A DNA stretch of 64,000 bases from NCBI RefSeq assembly GCF_022170825.1, contig NZ_CP081878.1, positions 1,328,001 through 1,392,000 on the forward strand. Direction: 5' to 3'. Under the pieces are notes generated by a model. That model had not been told where the DNA came from. It saw only the letters and a program-made list of their open reading frames with translations, and did not search any database. A program made the position numbers and the translations under genes. How positions within the stretch are numbered: position 1 is the stretch's first letter; every line of letters starts with the position of its first letter. This DNA comes from Exiguobacterium acetylicum. Its GTDB lineage: Bacteria; Bacillota; Bacilli; Exiguobacteriales; Exiguobacteriaceae. Below, in pieces: positions 52,804 through 61,357 of the stretch.

Positions 52804-53976
52804 ATGAAAAAACTAGGTGAATTTACAAGTCAGGAAGGCAATCTAATCGTCTCGGACCCGGCTTTCCTTGAGCCAGATATAGAATACAACGTGACGATTC
52901 CGGTTGAACAAGGTTCGATTTGGACGGTCTTCTATGACGAAGACGAGTTCGAATCAATCAATCTGCTTTACCTGACGGTGAACGAAAAAATGAAGATGGA
53001 TCCACCCGATTTCGAGCCGTTATCCGATCTAGTCGTTGTCGATTCAGCGCAGCTCGTCGTTATGAACATAGCGGATTACGGAAGACGGGAAGCCATCGAC
53101 TGGGAGATTCGAAATACGTTGGAGTTCGACGAAGAAATCGACCCGTTCTATATCGCGATTTCAGACAAAATGATGGAAGACGAGATCTTTCTGTTTCCGT
53201 TCGGTGTCGCCGTTCAGTTGATGGGGGACGGACACTATGAAGTCCTCGTCCGACGAGAAGACGGGAACGTGACAGGTATCGCGATCGTCCTCGGAGAACA
53301 TGACGATTTTGAAGAGCACGATGACGGGGAAGAAATATCGCTGGAAGACGTCGACGTACCACGACTGAATCATCAGAACACTGCTTTGCCTGACGATGCC
53401 TTTCTTACGAGTATCCTTCAGGCGATGCGATTATTTTATGTGAACGATCAAAAATCCTTGAAGTACAGTATTCCGATCGAAGGTCAGAAGGTGGAGCACA
53501 AACTGTATTTGTATGATTATTCATCCTCCATTCAAAACTATCAAGTGGCAGTGGAGAGTTCCTGTCCAGAAGCGCGTATTCAAGCGTTTGAGACCAATCA
53601 TTTCACGATTCCAGATTGGTATAAAGAGATTTTACGGGTTTGTAACGGTGTAAGTATTGCCGAAGAGTTGAACTTATATGGTATTCCGCTGACGAGCTGG
53701 AACGGGTTATCGCATGAGATCCAAGGCAATCTCTCCGTCAGTCTCGAGGAATACGCGTTAACCGAGTTCGATGCGATCCGTGACAAGTATTTCTTTTTTG
53801 GATCGTCGTTTAGACAGGATGAATACTATGCGGTATTGAAAGAGCGACCAGAAGAAGCCGTCTATTGTTTTGACTACCGGACACTTAAACTCAAACGCCA
53901 AGCGACGACTTTCCAAGATATCGTCCGTGATGCATGGCGCGCTTGTAACCTTAAAGCACTACATAAAAGAATGTGA
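52804..53976 (+). CDS. DUF4241 - SUKH-like fusion protein (island gene 5)
   Basis: A 390-residue soluble, acidic protein. The N-terminal part (about 1-175) has the DUF4241 look: GEFTSQEGNLIVSDPAFLEP at the start and then DGHYEVLVRREDGNVTGIAI. The C-terminal part (about 250-390) resembles a SUKH domain, with FTIPDWYKEILRVCNGVSIA and a later EEAVYCFDY. The domains are known from immunity-type proteins. AAGGAG precedes the ATG. It overlaps no neighbour; ten bases separate it from the next gene. Confidence 0.7.
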   Translation: MKKLGEFTSQEGNLIVSDPAFLEPDIEYNVTIPVEQGSIWTVFYDEDEFESINLLYLTVNEKMKMDPPDFEPLSDLVVVDSAQLVVMNIADYGRREAIDWEIRNTLEFDEEIDPFYIAISDKMMEDEIFLFPFGVAVQLMGDGHYEVLVRREDGNVTGIAIVLGEHDDFEEHDDGEEISLEDVDVPRLNHQNTALPDDAFLTSILQAMRLFYVNDQKSLKYSIPIEGQKVEHKLYLYDYSSSIQNYQVAVESSCPEARIQAFETNHFTIPDWYKEILRVCNGVSIAEELNLYGIPLTSWNGLSHEIQGNLSVSLEEYALTEFDAIRDKYFFFGSSFRQDEYYAVLKERPEEAVYCFDYRTLKLKRQATTFQDIVRDAWRACNLKALHKRM

Positions 53977-53986
53977 GGATGATCTC

Positions 53987-54466
53987 ATGAAAATAATCTA
54001 TTCTCGTGAAGACTTACTCGCACTCGAAGATCCTTTTGAATATGATGTGGGATTACCGATCAGGATCAGAGAACTTCCGGCTTCTGTCATCGAAGAGGAG
54101 ATTTCGGATAGCCGAGAACAATTGGATCGTCTTCTGAAAGATGGCTATACCTTGGTCATTCAGAAACCACGAATTCCGAACCCTCCCGTATTCTCGGAGT
54201 TACCCTTGATAGCAGAGAATACGATCATGAAATTGTATACCTACGAGGCGAATCATTGTAAGGATGCGTTATGGGAGGCACTGTCCGAGAATGAATACGA
54301 TCGGCACTGGGCTTATTTTTTATTGAAAAAAGTCGAAGGTGTCAGATTCGAATTGCCTTACACGCAACCATCACAACAATCACTCAGACTCACTCACCTT
54401 GGTACGAATCAACTCGTGTATCTACAGTTTGAAACGTATCAAAGCGTATCGTGTCAGTGGGAGTGA
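53987..54466 (+). CDS. Hypothetical protein (island gene 6)
   Basis: A 159-residue soluble protein with no recognised family. It begins MKIIYSREDLLALEDPFEYD and has a helical, charged middle followed by beta-rich sequence. GTGAGGATG lies before ATG 53987, which is ten bases after the previous stop; a longer frame upstream overlaps the previous gene and is not credible. No membrane span or signal is present. Confidence 0.65.
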   Translation: MKIIYSREDLLALEDPFEYDVGLPIRIRELPASVIEEEISDSREQLDRLLKDGYTLVIQKPRIPNPPVFSELPLIAENTIMKLYTYEANHCKDALWEALSENEYDRHWAYFLLKKVEGVRFELPYTQPSQQSLRLTHLGTNQLVYLQFETYQSVSCQWE

Positions 54467-54519
54467 ATAAAGAAAAGAGTGACGAAACTGAAAATATAAT
54501 GAGTCTAAGGAGAAGCCAT

Positions 54520-55524
54520 ATGATACAGCTGACAAAACAAAACGGCTCAGATATGCTCTACCAAACGATTTATACGGAAGGACGCACCATTGTGCAGCAT
54601 CAAGGGATCGTTGGAGCGTGGGTGAAAGCAGAAGACGTAAAACAGATGCGCGTTTCTCGCTTCAAACGATTAGGTGTACAGATTTTGCAGCTGGTTGAGG
54701 AGTTAGAACGGCAAGGTTACCGCGAGCTGAACGAGACCGATTATACCGGACTGGTTGTTCAGTTTTCTTATGAGAAAGGTCAGGAAGAAGCAGCACTCGA
54801 GCGACGTCACATGATGGAAGAAGTAATCAATGATAGTTTGCTTCATATGGGGAACGGATACTGCGAAGGAGGAGATATTGGTAGTGGTACGACAAATATC
54901 TTTTACTATGTCCTTGATGTCGAAGCAGCCGTCGCACTGATCTTTGAAGAAATGAAAGCACGCGATGTACAAGACGAACCAAAAATTGCAGTACAAGAAG
55001 GAGAAGTGTACACCGTTCTCTATCCTGAAGGAGCGACGTTTGATTTGATTGGTGAGGGGAAACCGTGGAGCTGGATTCCGATGACGCAAGCGGAGGACGA
55101 AAAGGTGTGGCACGTCATCGATCAACAATTTCAATTCTCGCCTAGTACGACGGTTTTTCCATCCTTCCATGCCCCAAGTCCGTTCATTACATACGAAGTG
55201 GATTATGAGAAACGAGAAGAGATCGAGCGGGAGCTAAAACGTATTCTGACTGAGCTGACCGTTGACGGAGAACGCGTTATGGCACTCGATTGGAATCATC
55301 AAGGATACTGGATTGACCCAAGACGTCCGTTTCTTCGAAATGAAGAAGGAGACTGGATGATTCCAGCCGTTCCAGATGGCGACTATTCCTTTTTCATCGC
55401 TCGCGATTTCCGATGGGGTTACCTCGGTCATCCGTGGGAGGGTAGTATCACTATGTTTGGAGAAGATATGATTTCTGCGTTCCAAGGGACAGACATTTTT
55501 ATGAATGAAATCCGAAGAGGGTGA
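54520..55524 (+). CDS. WGR-like - GNGY unit - DUF2716 protein (island gene 7)
   Basis: A 334-residue protein in three parts. Residues 1-65 are the WGR-like domain (EGRTIVQHQGIVGAW, LVEELERQGY). Residues 70-170 repeat the second unit of the 50088 protein: MGNGYCEGGDIGSGTTN and YYVLDVEAAV, ending LYPEG. Residues 180-334 match DUF2716: FSPSTTVFPSFHAPSPFITY, MALDWNHQGYWIDP, VPDGDYSFFIARDFRWGYLG and HPWEGSITMFGED. DUF2716 is a family with no known function, often found in immunity-type clusters. AAGGAG precedes the ATG. Confidence 0.75.
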   Translation: MIQLTKQNGSDMLYQTIYTEGRTIVQHQGIVGAWVKAEDVKQMRVSRFKRLGVQILQLVEELERQGYRELNETDYTGLVVQFSYEKGQEEAALERRHMMEEVINDSLLHMGNGYCEGGDIGSGTTNIFYYVLDVEAAVALIFEEMKARDVQDEPKIAVQEGEVYTVLYPEGATFDLIGEGKPWSWIPMTQAEDEKVWHVIDQQFQFSPSTTVFPSFHAPSPFITYEVDYEKREEIERELKRILTELTVDGERVMALDWNHQGYWIDPRRPFLRNEEGDWMIPAVPDGDYSFFIARDFRWGYLGHPWEGSITMFGEDMISAFQGTDIFMNEIRRG

Positions 55525-55529
55525 TTGAG

Positions 55530-56276
55530 GTGAAATTGACCTTTCAACAAAACGAATGGATTGATGTGTTCCGAGAACTGCTGCCACGCGACGATTGGCA
55601 AAACCTCGTCCGTCTTCAAGTAAATCAGCATACGTATCCGTTTGAAGTAAAGTTATTAGAACGACCACTCAAGCAAAATCCAAACATCGGCGATTTTTCG
55701 GATTGGACGGTCCAGTCCCATTTCATCATGACCGATGCTTCACAGCTTGAAAGATTTCTCGAACATCTTGTCATCGAACAGCGGGAAATGGCGACTGAAG
55801 CAGAACTGACACTCATCGTCCAAAAACAAGGACAAGGCATCGTCCGGGTCACGAACGATTGTGTATCGATGTATAGAGTTGCATATGAGGAGCTTGATGA
55901 ATCAGGTACAGAATATGAGAACTTTTTCGATGCGGTCTTACCAAACGCAGCGTTTCCGGTCGAGGTCGTCTTTTGTGGTCGGGATGTTCTAGATAATGCT
56001 GATTCGATTCACGTGATGACATTGCACGATACCAATTGGCAAACGGTATTTGAAGAACATTTATTGCATTTGCTGAATCGAAGAGAAGTGACGATAGGGA
56101 AATCTTCGCATTCCTCAGAACAAACGCTGGAGGACTTCATGTCTGAATTCTCGTTATTGATGGCGTATAACTTCATCGTGACGCGCGATGCAACGGGTCG
56201 ATTTGGCATGCTCGATCACTTTTGTACGAATGGTAAGATTGCGCATTTTGGAAAGATCAGTGTAGTAGATAAATGA
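55530..56276 (+). CDS. Hypothetical protein (island gene 8)
   Basis: A 248-residue soluble acidic protein, beta-rich, with no family that I recognise. GTG 55530 follows AGAGGG by nine bases; GTG 55521 overlaps the previous stop and is the alternative. It is the last well-formed gene of the same-strand run. The sequence has repeated short strands ending in hydrophobic residues, without signal or membrane span. It may share the role of the cluster. Confidence 0.65.
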   Translation: MKLTFQQNEWIDVFRELLPRDDWQNLVRLQVNQHTYPFEVKLLERPLKQNPNIGDFSDWTVQSHFIMTDASQLERFLEHLVIEQREMATEAELTLIVQKQGQGIVRVTNDCVSMYRVAYEELDESGTEYENFFDAVLPNAAFPVEVVFCGRDVLDNADSIHVMTLHDTNWQTVFEEHLLHLLNRREVTIGKSSHSSEQTLEDFMSEFSLLMAYNFIVTRDATGRFGMLDHFCTNGKIAHFGKISVVDK

Positions 56277-56300
56277 TCGTAAACGCGTAAGGAAGAAAAA

Positions 56301-56450
56301 ATGCTAGTCAACAGCGGCGTTGCTTTAGATGATTTAATCTTGTACTTAGACGATGTCTGCGATAGCATGTACTTTTGCAACCATCATTTCGTAATAAAAT
56401 TCACTCGACAGGAGGAGTTGCCTGAAATTTTTATGAAGGATAGTTCATAA
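56301..56450 (+). CDS. Small frame of 49 residues, possibly a gene remnant
   Basis: The frame MLVNSGVALDDLILYLDDVC... with end FTRQEELPEIFMKDSS has AAGGAAGA before its ATG, 24 bases after the previous stop. It is acidic and has no family. It could be a small gene of the island or the remains of a longer one. Confidence 0.35.
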   Translation: MLVNSGVALDDLILYLDDVCDSMYFCNHHFVIKFTRQEELPEIFMKDSS

Positions 56451-56767
56451 ATCATATGGAATTGAAAGCTATAAATCATTTAAAAACTGATGCTGAAATG
56501 AATGCAAAAACTCTTGAATCGTATCTCTTCAAATCTTTTAAGTTTAGAAAAATCTATGCATAAAGCAGAAACAACCTTTGATTCTCATAAGTGTTATTTA
56601 TATAAACGCACTTTGTTTTTAAAATCTTAATGAAAATAAATCTATATAGTCCTTTTGTAAGAATAATACTTTGAAATCATTTAAATACTGAGGAACATAC
56701 CATTATCTATAAGGTGATGTACAACTTACTTACGACGATCGAGGGATGGTTGGGAAGGAGTAAAAAA
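56451..56767 (+). promoter_or_regulatory. AT-rich upstream region and promoter of the McrBC operon
   Basis: The region is markedly AT-rich. TTGATT at 56578-56583 is followed after exactly 17 bases by TATAAA (56601-56606), a strong promoter candidate that gives a leader of about 155 bases. A 35-codon frame starting at 56456 has no good binding site and is not called. AAGGAG at 56753-56758 serves the ATG at 56768. Confidence 0.6.
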
Positions 56768-58897
56768 ATGAAAAATGAAGTTACAACGATTCTCTTCGAG
56801 TATCTGTCGGGAGAAGGTGACGTATCAAATGAGGAAGCTATCGCTATACAAGAAGCAGAGAAATACTTTTATGAGAATTTAATTGTTAATAGCAACTTGG
56901 TATTAGCGGATGGGAACAGATTAATAAATAGACGAAAACGATTATGGGGAGTCCTCAAAAAGAAAGGATATGAAGAACTTCCTCATGGACTACAAGTAGA
57001 CCTTCGATGGAATCGGGAAGAAGAGCAGGTTGTTGTTCGTATTGTACTTCAGTGTCGCTATGGAACAGGAACAAAAAAACGTTATCCTTCGGATGAAGAT
57101 TTAATCCGGCATAGTCGGCTTTTAAGCATGCCTTATCTTAATGAGAATGGATTCCATTATGAATCACAGTCGGAAATTGAAAGGCCGGGTACGTTAAAAA
57201 AACAAGTTGAACATGAGCCAAATAAGAACATAGAGTTAGTGTTTACGCATACTGTGAACAACCGCGAAGAGAATCAAGTCAAAGATTTAACTAATATTCT
57301 ACGTGAAGCGATTGATCAAATGATTCTAAGATACGAATCGATTTTAGAGGCTGCCCCTGCATTCACTAAGGAGCAAGCACCAGCTATAGTTGACAATGTT
57401 AAAGGAGGGGTAATAATGCATCCTAAGAATATGATTTTACAAGGTCCACCAGGAACGGGCAAAACCTATCATACGGTCTTATACGCCGTCGCCATCATTG
57501 AAGGAAAGTCTATCGATGAAATTCAGAAGGATGGATACCCGGAAGTGAAGAGAAGATACGCAAAATATCGAGACGAGAACCGAATCGCCTTTACGACATT
57601 CCATCAATCATATGGATATGAAGAGTTTATTGAAGGCATCAAACCCGTCGTAGCAGCGGATCAGAACGAGATTGGATTTAACATCGAGTCTGGTATTTTT
57701 AAGGAGTTTTGCGACCTTTCTGCTACCGGACGACGATTTGGTGGGTATGATGTTTCAATTGATAGTGAGGCGCGTATTTGGAAAGTTTCTCTTGGAGGAT
57801 CAGGAGATCATCCTCTCAAGAAAGTTTGCTTTGAAAAAGATATCATGCGGATCGGGTGGGATCAATATGGAGAAGAACCATTTAATAGTACGGTTTCCAT
57901 GAATCCTTCTGAACGAAGTGTTTTAACATATTTTTACGAAACGATGAAAATAGGCGATATTGTTCTATCATTGAAAGATGAACGACATATTGATGGTATT
58001 GGAATCATTGATGGGGAAGTCGAGTGGTTAGAAGAGGAAGACCACTACAAACGTAGCCGGAAAGTGAACTGGCTTGCTAAACATATCTCACTTGATATAC
58101 ATGAAATGAATATGCGGAAAAATTTGACACGGAAGACCGTGTATCCATTAGATCGTTTGTCTGTCTCGCAAGTCGAACGCATGCTTGAAATTGAATACGG
58201 TATCTCGAATGTAAACGTTCAAAGCGAAAAACCGTATGTATTCATCATCGATGAAATTAACCGTGGGAATATTTCGAAAATCCTAGGAGAGTTGATTACG
58301 CTCATTGAACCGTCAAAACGCCTTGGAGAAATGGAAGAGACGCTTGTTAAGCTCCCATACTCCAAAAAGGAGTTTGGTGTTCCGAGTAACATCTATATTA
58401 TTGGGACAATGAATACGGCTGACCGTTCTATTGCGTTAATGGATACTGCGTTGCGGAGACGCTTCCAGTTTATCGAAATGGCTCCTGATTCGCGTCTGCT
58501 TCGAGGTGTTTCTATCGAAGGTGTACATTTAGAATATGTCCTCGATATTATGAATCGGCGGATTGCAGCACTATATGATCGAGATCATATGATCGGTCAT
58601 GCCTACTTCTCGTCACTGTCATCAAGTGACGATATAAGTGCATTGCAGCAAATCTTTTTAAAATCAATTATTCCTTTATTGCAAGAGTACTTCTTTGATA
58701 ATGTTGAAAAAATAAACGCTATATTCGGAAATGATAGGACTTATCCAATTCTCATTCAAGATGTGCCAGCCTTTGGGTTGTTTGACTCCTCAATTGATCC
58801 AAATGATTTAGAGACGAGCTATCGTATCAATCATGCCATTCTTACTCAACCGGAGACATATCAAGCGATTTATGGAAATCGATATGCAAACGTATGA
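56768..58897 (+). CDS. mcrB: McrB-type GTPase subunit with an EVE-like insert
   Basis: A 709-residue AAA+ motor of a McrBC type IV restriction system, which cuts modified DNA. Walker A is GPPGTGKT at 226-233, Walker B FIIDEINRGN near 490, and the McrB signature GTMNTADRSI near 545. Between Walker A and B lies an insert of about 130 residues (335-465) with RIWKVSLGG, RIGWDQYG, MKIGDIVLSL and KVNWLA, the pattern of EVE/PUA-type readers of modified bases. The N-terminal 200 residues should hold the target-binding domain. ATG 56768 follows AAGGAG. Confidence 0.88.
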   Translation: MKNEVTTILFEYLSGEGDVSNEEAIAIQEAEKYFYENLIVNSNLVLADGNRLINRRKRLWGVLKKKGYEELPHGLQVDLRWNREEEQVVVRIVLQCRYGTGTKKRYPSDEDLIRHSRLLSMPYLNENGFHYESQSEIERPGTLKKQVEHEPNKNIELVFTHTVNNREENQVKDLTNILREAIDQMILRYESILEAAPAFTKEQAPAIVDNVKGGVIMHPKNMILQGPPGTGKTYHTVLYAVAIIEGKSIDEIQKDGYPEVKRRYAKYRDENRIAFTTFHQSYGYEEFIEGIKPVVAADQNEIGFNIESGIFKEFCDLSATGRRFGGYDVSIDSEARIWKVSLGGSGDHPLKKVCFEKDIMRIGWDQYGEEPFNSTVSMNPSERSVLTYFYETMKIGDIVLSLKDERHIDGIGIIDGEVEWLEEEDHYKRSRKVNWLAKHISLDIHEMNMRKNLTRKTVYPLDRLSVSQVERMLEIEYGISNVNVQSEKPYVFIIDEINRGNISKILGELITLIEPSKRLGEMEETLVKLPYSKKEFGVPSNIYIIGTMNTADRSIALMDTALRRRFQFIEMAPDSRLLRGVSIEGVHLEYVLDIMNRRIAALYDRDHMIGHAYFSSLSSSDDISALQQIFLKSIIPLLQEYFFDNVEKINAIFGNDRTYPILIQDVPAFGLFDSSIDPNDLETSYRINHAILTQPETYQAIYGNRYANV

Positions 58898-60161
58898 CGT
58901 TATTGAGGTAATGGAATATGAAGACATCACGTGTACAGGACCACGTCGTAATGTCGATAAAAAAACCTTTAAGGAACTAGAAAGTCTCATGCTCGAACTA
59001 TCGGAAGAAGGATGGGATGGGTTAGATTTCTTGACGCTTTCCTTAAGAAAAGGTGTCGGAAAGGTGATTCGCGCGAGGAATTATGTTGGTGTCTTACAGA
59101 TGCCAAGCGGCAGACAACTTCAAATCCTTCCAAAAATTGATGCAACAAACGCAGATGCTCGCACAGCGATGCTTAAAATGCTGAAAACATTACGTACATT
59201 CCCGAGTAAATCCTTTGATGCAACGGAACTCGGTACCTCGAAAATGACAATGTTTGAAGTCTATATAATTCTTTTTCTTCGTGAAGTATCTAGGGTAGTG
59301 AAGCGAGGATTGAAGTCTGACTATCGGACGAAAGAAGAAAATGTACGCTTCTATAAAGGTAAGATGAATTTTGCGCGTCAGCTTACCATCAACCATGTCC
59401 ATAAAGAACGATTTTATGTTGCGTTTGATGAATACAGCATCGATTGTCCAGAGAATCGAATTCTTAAAAAAGCATTGATAAAGGCTATGCTGATAGCATT
59501 AGATCCAAGGAATCGTCACGAGGCACGTCGTCTCTTACATTATTTTGATGGTGTTACGGAGAGTCATGCGCTTGATCAAGAGTTCGCGAGTGTTATTAAA
59601 AATCGAAAGACTAGATATTATACGAATTCCTTAGAATGGTCGCGACTCTTACTAAATGACTTCAATATTTCAAATATGGTGGGCCATACGCGGACTCAGT
59701 CTCTCCTTTTTTCAATGAATCAGTTGTTTGAAAGTTACGTCGGAAGACTCATCGAACGTCATACTGGAGAAGGCTGGGAAGTATCACTTAAGAAACCAGC
59801 AAAGTATCTATTCGATAGCGGATCGTTTAGACTCATTCCAGACATCGTTATGAAGTATGTATGTCCTGTCGATAAAGTAACAAAGACACGAATCATTGAT
59901 ATGAAATGGAAGCTTCTTAATCCTAAGGTAAATAATTTGGGGATTTCACAATCCGATATGTATCAGATGTTTGCATATGCTAAGAAGTACGTGAGTGAAC
60001 AAGTAATTGTCATATATCCACTCGTTGAGAACTTCGCTGTGGATCAGAGGATATTCCGCTACACGAGTGAAGATATCACAGTGTACATTTATCTATTAGA
60101 TTGTGTACATGGAGAGGAAGATTTGCTGCGCTTCCTAGAAGATCCAGAGCGTCAGGTATAA
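58872..60161 (+). CDS. mcrC: McrC-type nuclease subunit
   Basis: A 429-residue partner of McrB. The C-terminal PD-(D/E)xK nuclease core is complete: LIPDIVMKY (about 320), then IIDMKWK (about 343), then ISQSDMYQMFAYAKKY, the family's closing motif. The N-terminal half binds the McrB ring. The start overlaps mcrB; ATG 58872 is given, and ATG 58884, with GGA upstream, is an alternative. No strong ribosome binding site is present, so coupling to mcrB is likely. Confidence 0.88.
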   Translation: MEIDMQTYDVIEVMEYEDITCTGPRRNVDKKTFKELESLMLELSEEGWDGLDFLTLSLRKGVGKVIRARNYVGVLQMPSGRQLQILPKIDATNADARTAMLKMLKTLRTFPSKSFDATELGTSKMTMFEVYIILFLREVSRVVKRGLKSDYRTKEENVRFYKGKMNFARQLTINHVHKERFYVAFDEYSIDCPENRILKKALIKAMLIALDPRNRHEARRLLHYFDGVTESHALDQEFASVIKNRKTRYYTNSLEWSRLLLNDFNISNMVGHTRTQSLLFSMNQLFESYVGRLIERHTGEGWEVSLKKPAKYLFDSGSFRLIPDIVMKYVCPVDKVTKTRIIDMKWKLLNPKVNNLGISQSDMYQMFAYAKKYVSEQVIVIYPLVENFAVDQRIFRYTSEDITVYIYLLDCVHGEEDLLRFLEDPERQV

Positions 60162-60275
60162 TACGTCTTGTATCGCTATCCATGATTAGACCCTATAAAA
60201 TTGATGTGGTCAGGTTCATAGGATATTCAATCGAGTCATGAATTATGAAGAGAAAAAGAATATCTAGGATTAGTT

Positions 60276-60505
60276 AACGGTGTTATTACCGCATCTTGTA
60301 TGCATCAAACTATGGTAATCCTAAAGCAGAGGATTTTGATTATCATTTCATATTAGATGTTGGGTATGAGTATACTCCGTTCAGCGCTTGTTTTGCTATT
60401 AAAGAACCTGACCATGGTGCAAATAATAAAGATAATCGTTGGTATGAATGGAACACTTGCAATGATTATCTGACGATGATTCGTGCTAATTGCAATAGCC
60501 GTTAA
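60276..60505 (+). pseudogene. Gene fragment without start signals
   Basis: After a stop at 60275 the frame stays open to 60505, with about 75 codons (YASNYGNPKAEDFDYHFILD and EYTPFSACFAIKEPDHG, then a WYEWN motif). No start codon has a ribosome binding site; the first candidate is TTG 60296. The composition looks like coding sequence, so it may be the tail of a lost gene. No family was recognised. Confidence 0.35.
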
Positions 60506-60544
60506 AATTAAATTGATGATGAACTGAAATGGAGTGCACCAATC

Positions 60545-61054
60545 ATGAATTCTAATAAAAATCCAGAAGTGATATTGATAGTACTACTAATCATATCTGG
60601 TTTTCTATTTTATTTTGGAAATAAGATGACTGCTGCTCCTGGAAGTAGCAGTGGGAATGGTAATCTAGCGATTCTTTCTATGATTGCACTTGTTTTCATT
60701 ATTCCTATTTTTATTTATTTCATAATGATTACTTTAAAAAATCTAAGATTAAAATTAGGTTTTTTAGTAACTATGATAATTCTATCTTTGTCGTATGTGA
60801 TCGTTGGATTCTTGTATCAATCAAATGAGTATTCAAGATACAAGAACTTGGTTAAAGAGATAGTATTAGCTGAAGGCGTGACTAAAGATTTGGATTATAT
60901 AGATAGCATAACCAGTGGTATTTTTTCTCCTTTTATGAATTCACAGTTCTTCAATTTGAATACGTATGTCATGTTTGTCTGTTTTTTGATTTTTGTAAGT
61001 AGCATGATTATTTTATATTTAAAAAAAGAAGGACACGGCGACCACGGCATTTAA
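60545..61054 (+). CDS. Membrane protein of unknown function
   Basis: A 169-residue protein with four membrane spans (about 8-27, 43-65, 73-93 and 138-160) and a glycine/serine-rich loop APGSSSGNGN. Between spans 3 and 4 is an outer or cytosolic domain of about 45 residues. GGAG stands before the ATG. The gene is clearly AT-richer than the chromosome, as are its flanks. No family was recognised. Confidence 0.65.
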   Translation: MNSNKNPEVILIVLLIISGFLFYFGNKMTAAPGSSSGNGNLAILSMIALVFIIPIFIYFIMITLKNLRLKLGFLVTMIILSLSYVIVGFLYQSNEYSRYKNLVKEIVLAEGVTKDLDYIDSITSGIFSPFMNSQFFNLNTYVMFVCFLIFVSSMIILYLKKEGHGDHGI

Positions 61055-61083
61055 ACAATGGTTTTGATCGATGGTAAAACCTT

Positions 61084-61118
61084 AAGACTCAATCTCTGAA
61101 GGCTAGGGATTGAGTCTT
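61084..61118 (+). terminator. Terminator after membrane protein gene
   Basis: AAGACTCAATC pairs with GATTGAGTCTT, followed by TCATTTT. Confidence 0.8.
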
Positions 61119-61280
61119 TCATTTTGATGGACGAATGAGTGTATTCTAAAAATCGTCTATCAAAAACTTACAACGATTCTTTAGTCTAGCTAAATTATCG
61201 TCTTCTTAAAAAGTCATGTGAAACTCCATCAAATGACTTAATGATGTTTGGATAGAAAAAAGCGTATACATATTTCTATA

Positions 61281-61338
61281 TGAATTGAACCCCGAATGAT
61301 AGACACTTGAAAAAATGTATCATTCGGGGTTCAGTTCA
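61281..61338. repeat. Inverted repeat pair resembling IS3-family ends
   Basis: TGAATTGAACCCCGAATGAT at 61281 is matched inverted by ATCATTCGGGGTTCAGTTCA ending at 61338, 21 bases per arm with one difference, separated by 16 bases. The arms begin TG and end CA, and the left arm with its GACACTT extension resembles the ACTGnACCC...GGACA type of IS3/IS150-group ends. It may be the collapsed relic of an insertion sequence, or simply a large hairpin between the island and the toxin-antitoxin genes. The rest of the gap (61119-61357) shows nothing else. Confidence 0.5.
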
Positions 61339-61357
61339 TTCATATATTTTAGTCATC

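Noticed and set aside
60185..60235. Sequence ACCCTATAAAATTGATGTGG and nearby CCTAT/ATAGG as an insertion sequence end
   Set aside because: The pairing is only five bases and I could not match it to a partner end; too weak to call.
50088..61054. A toxin (RHS, LXG, colicin-like) to match the immunity-type genes
   Set aside because: No large secreted protein, LXG or RHS pattern or nuclease tail was found on either strand in this part.
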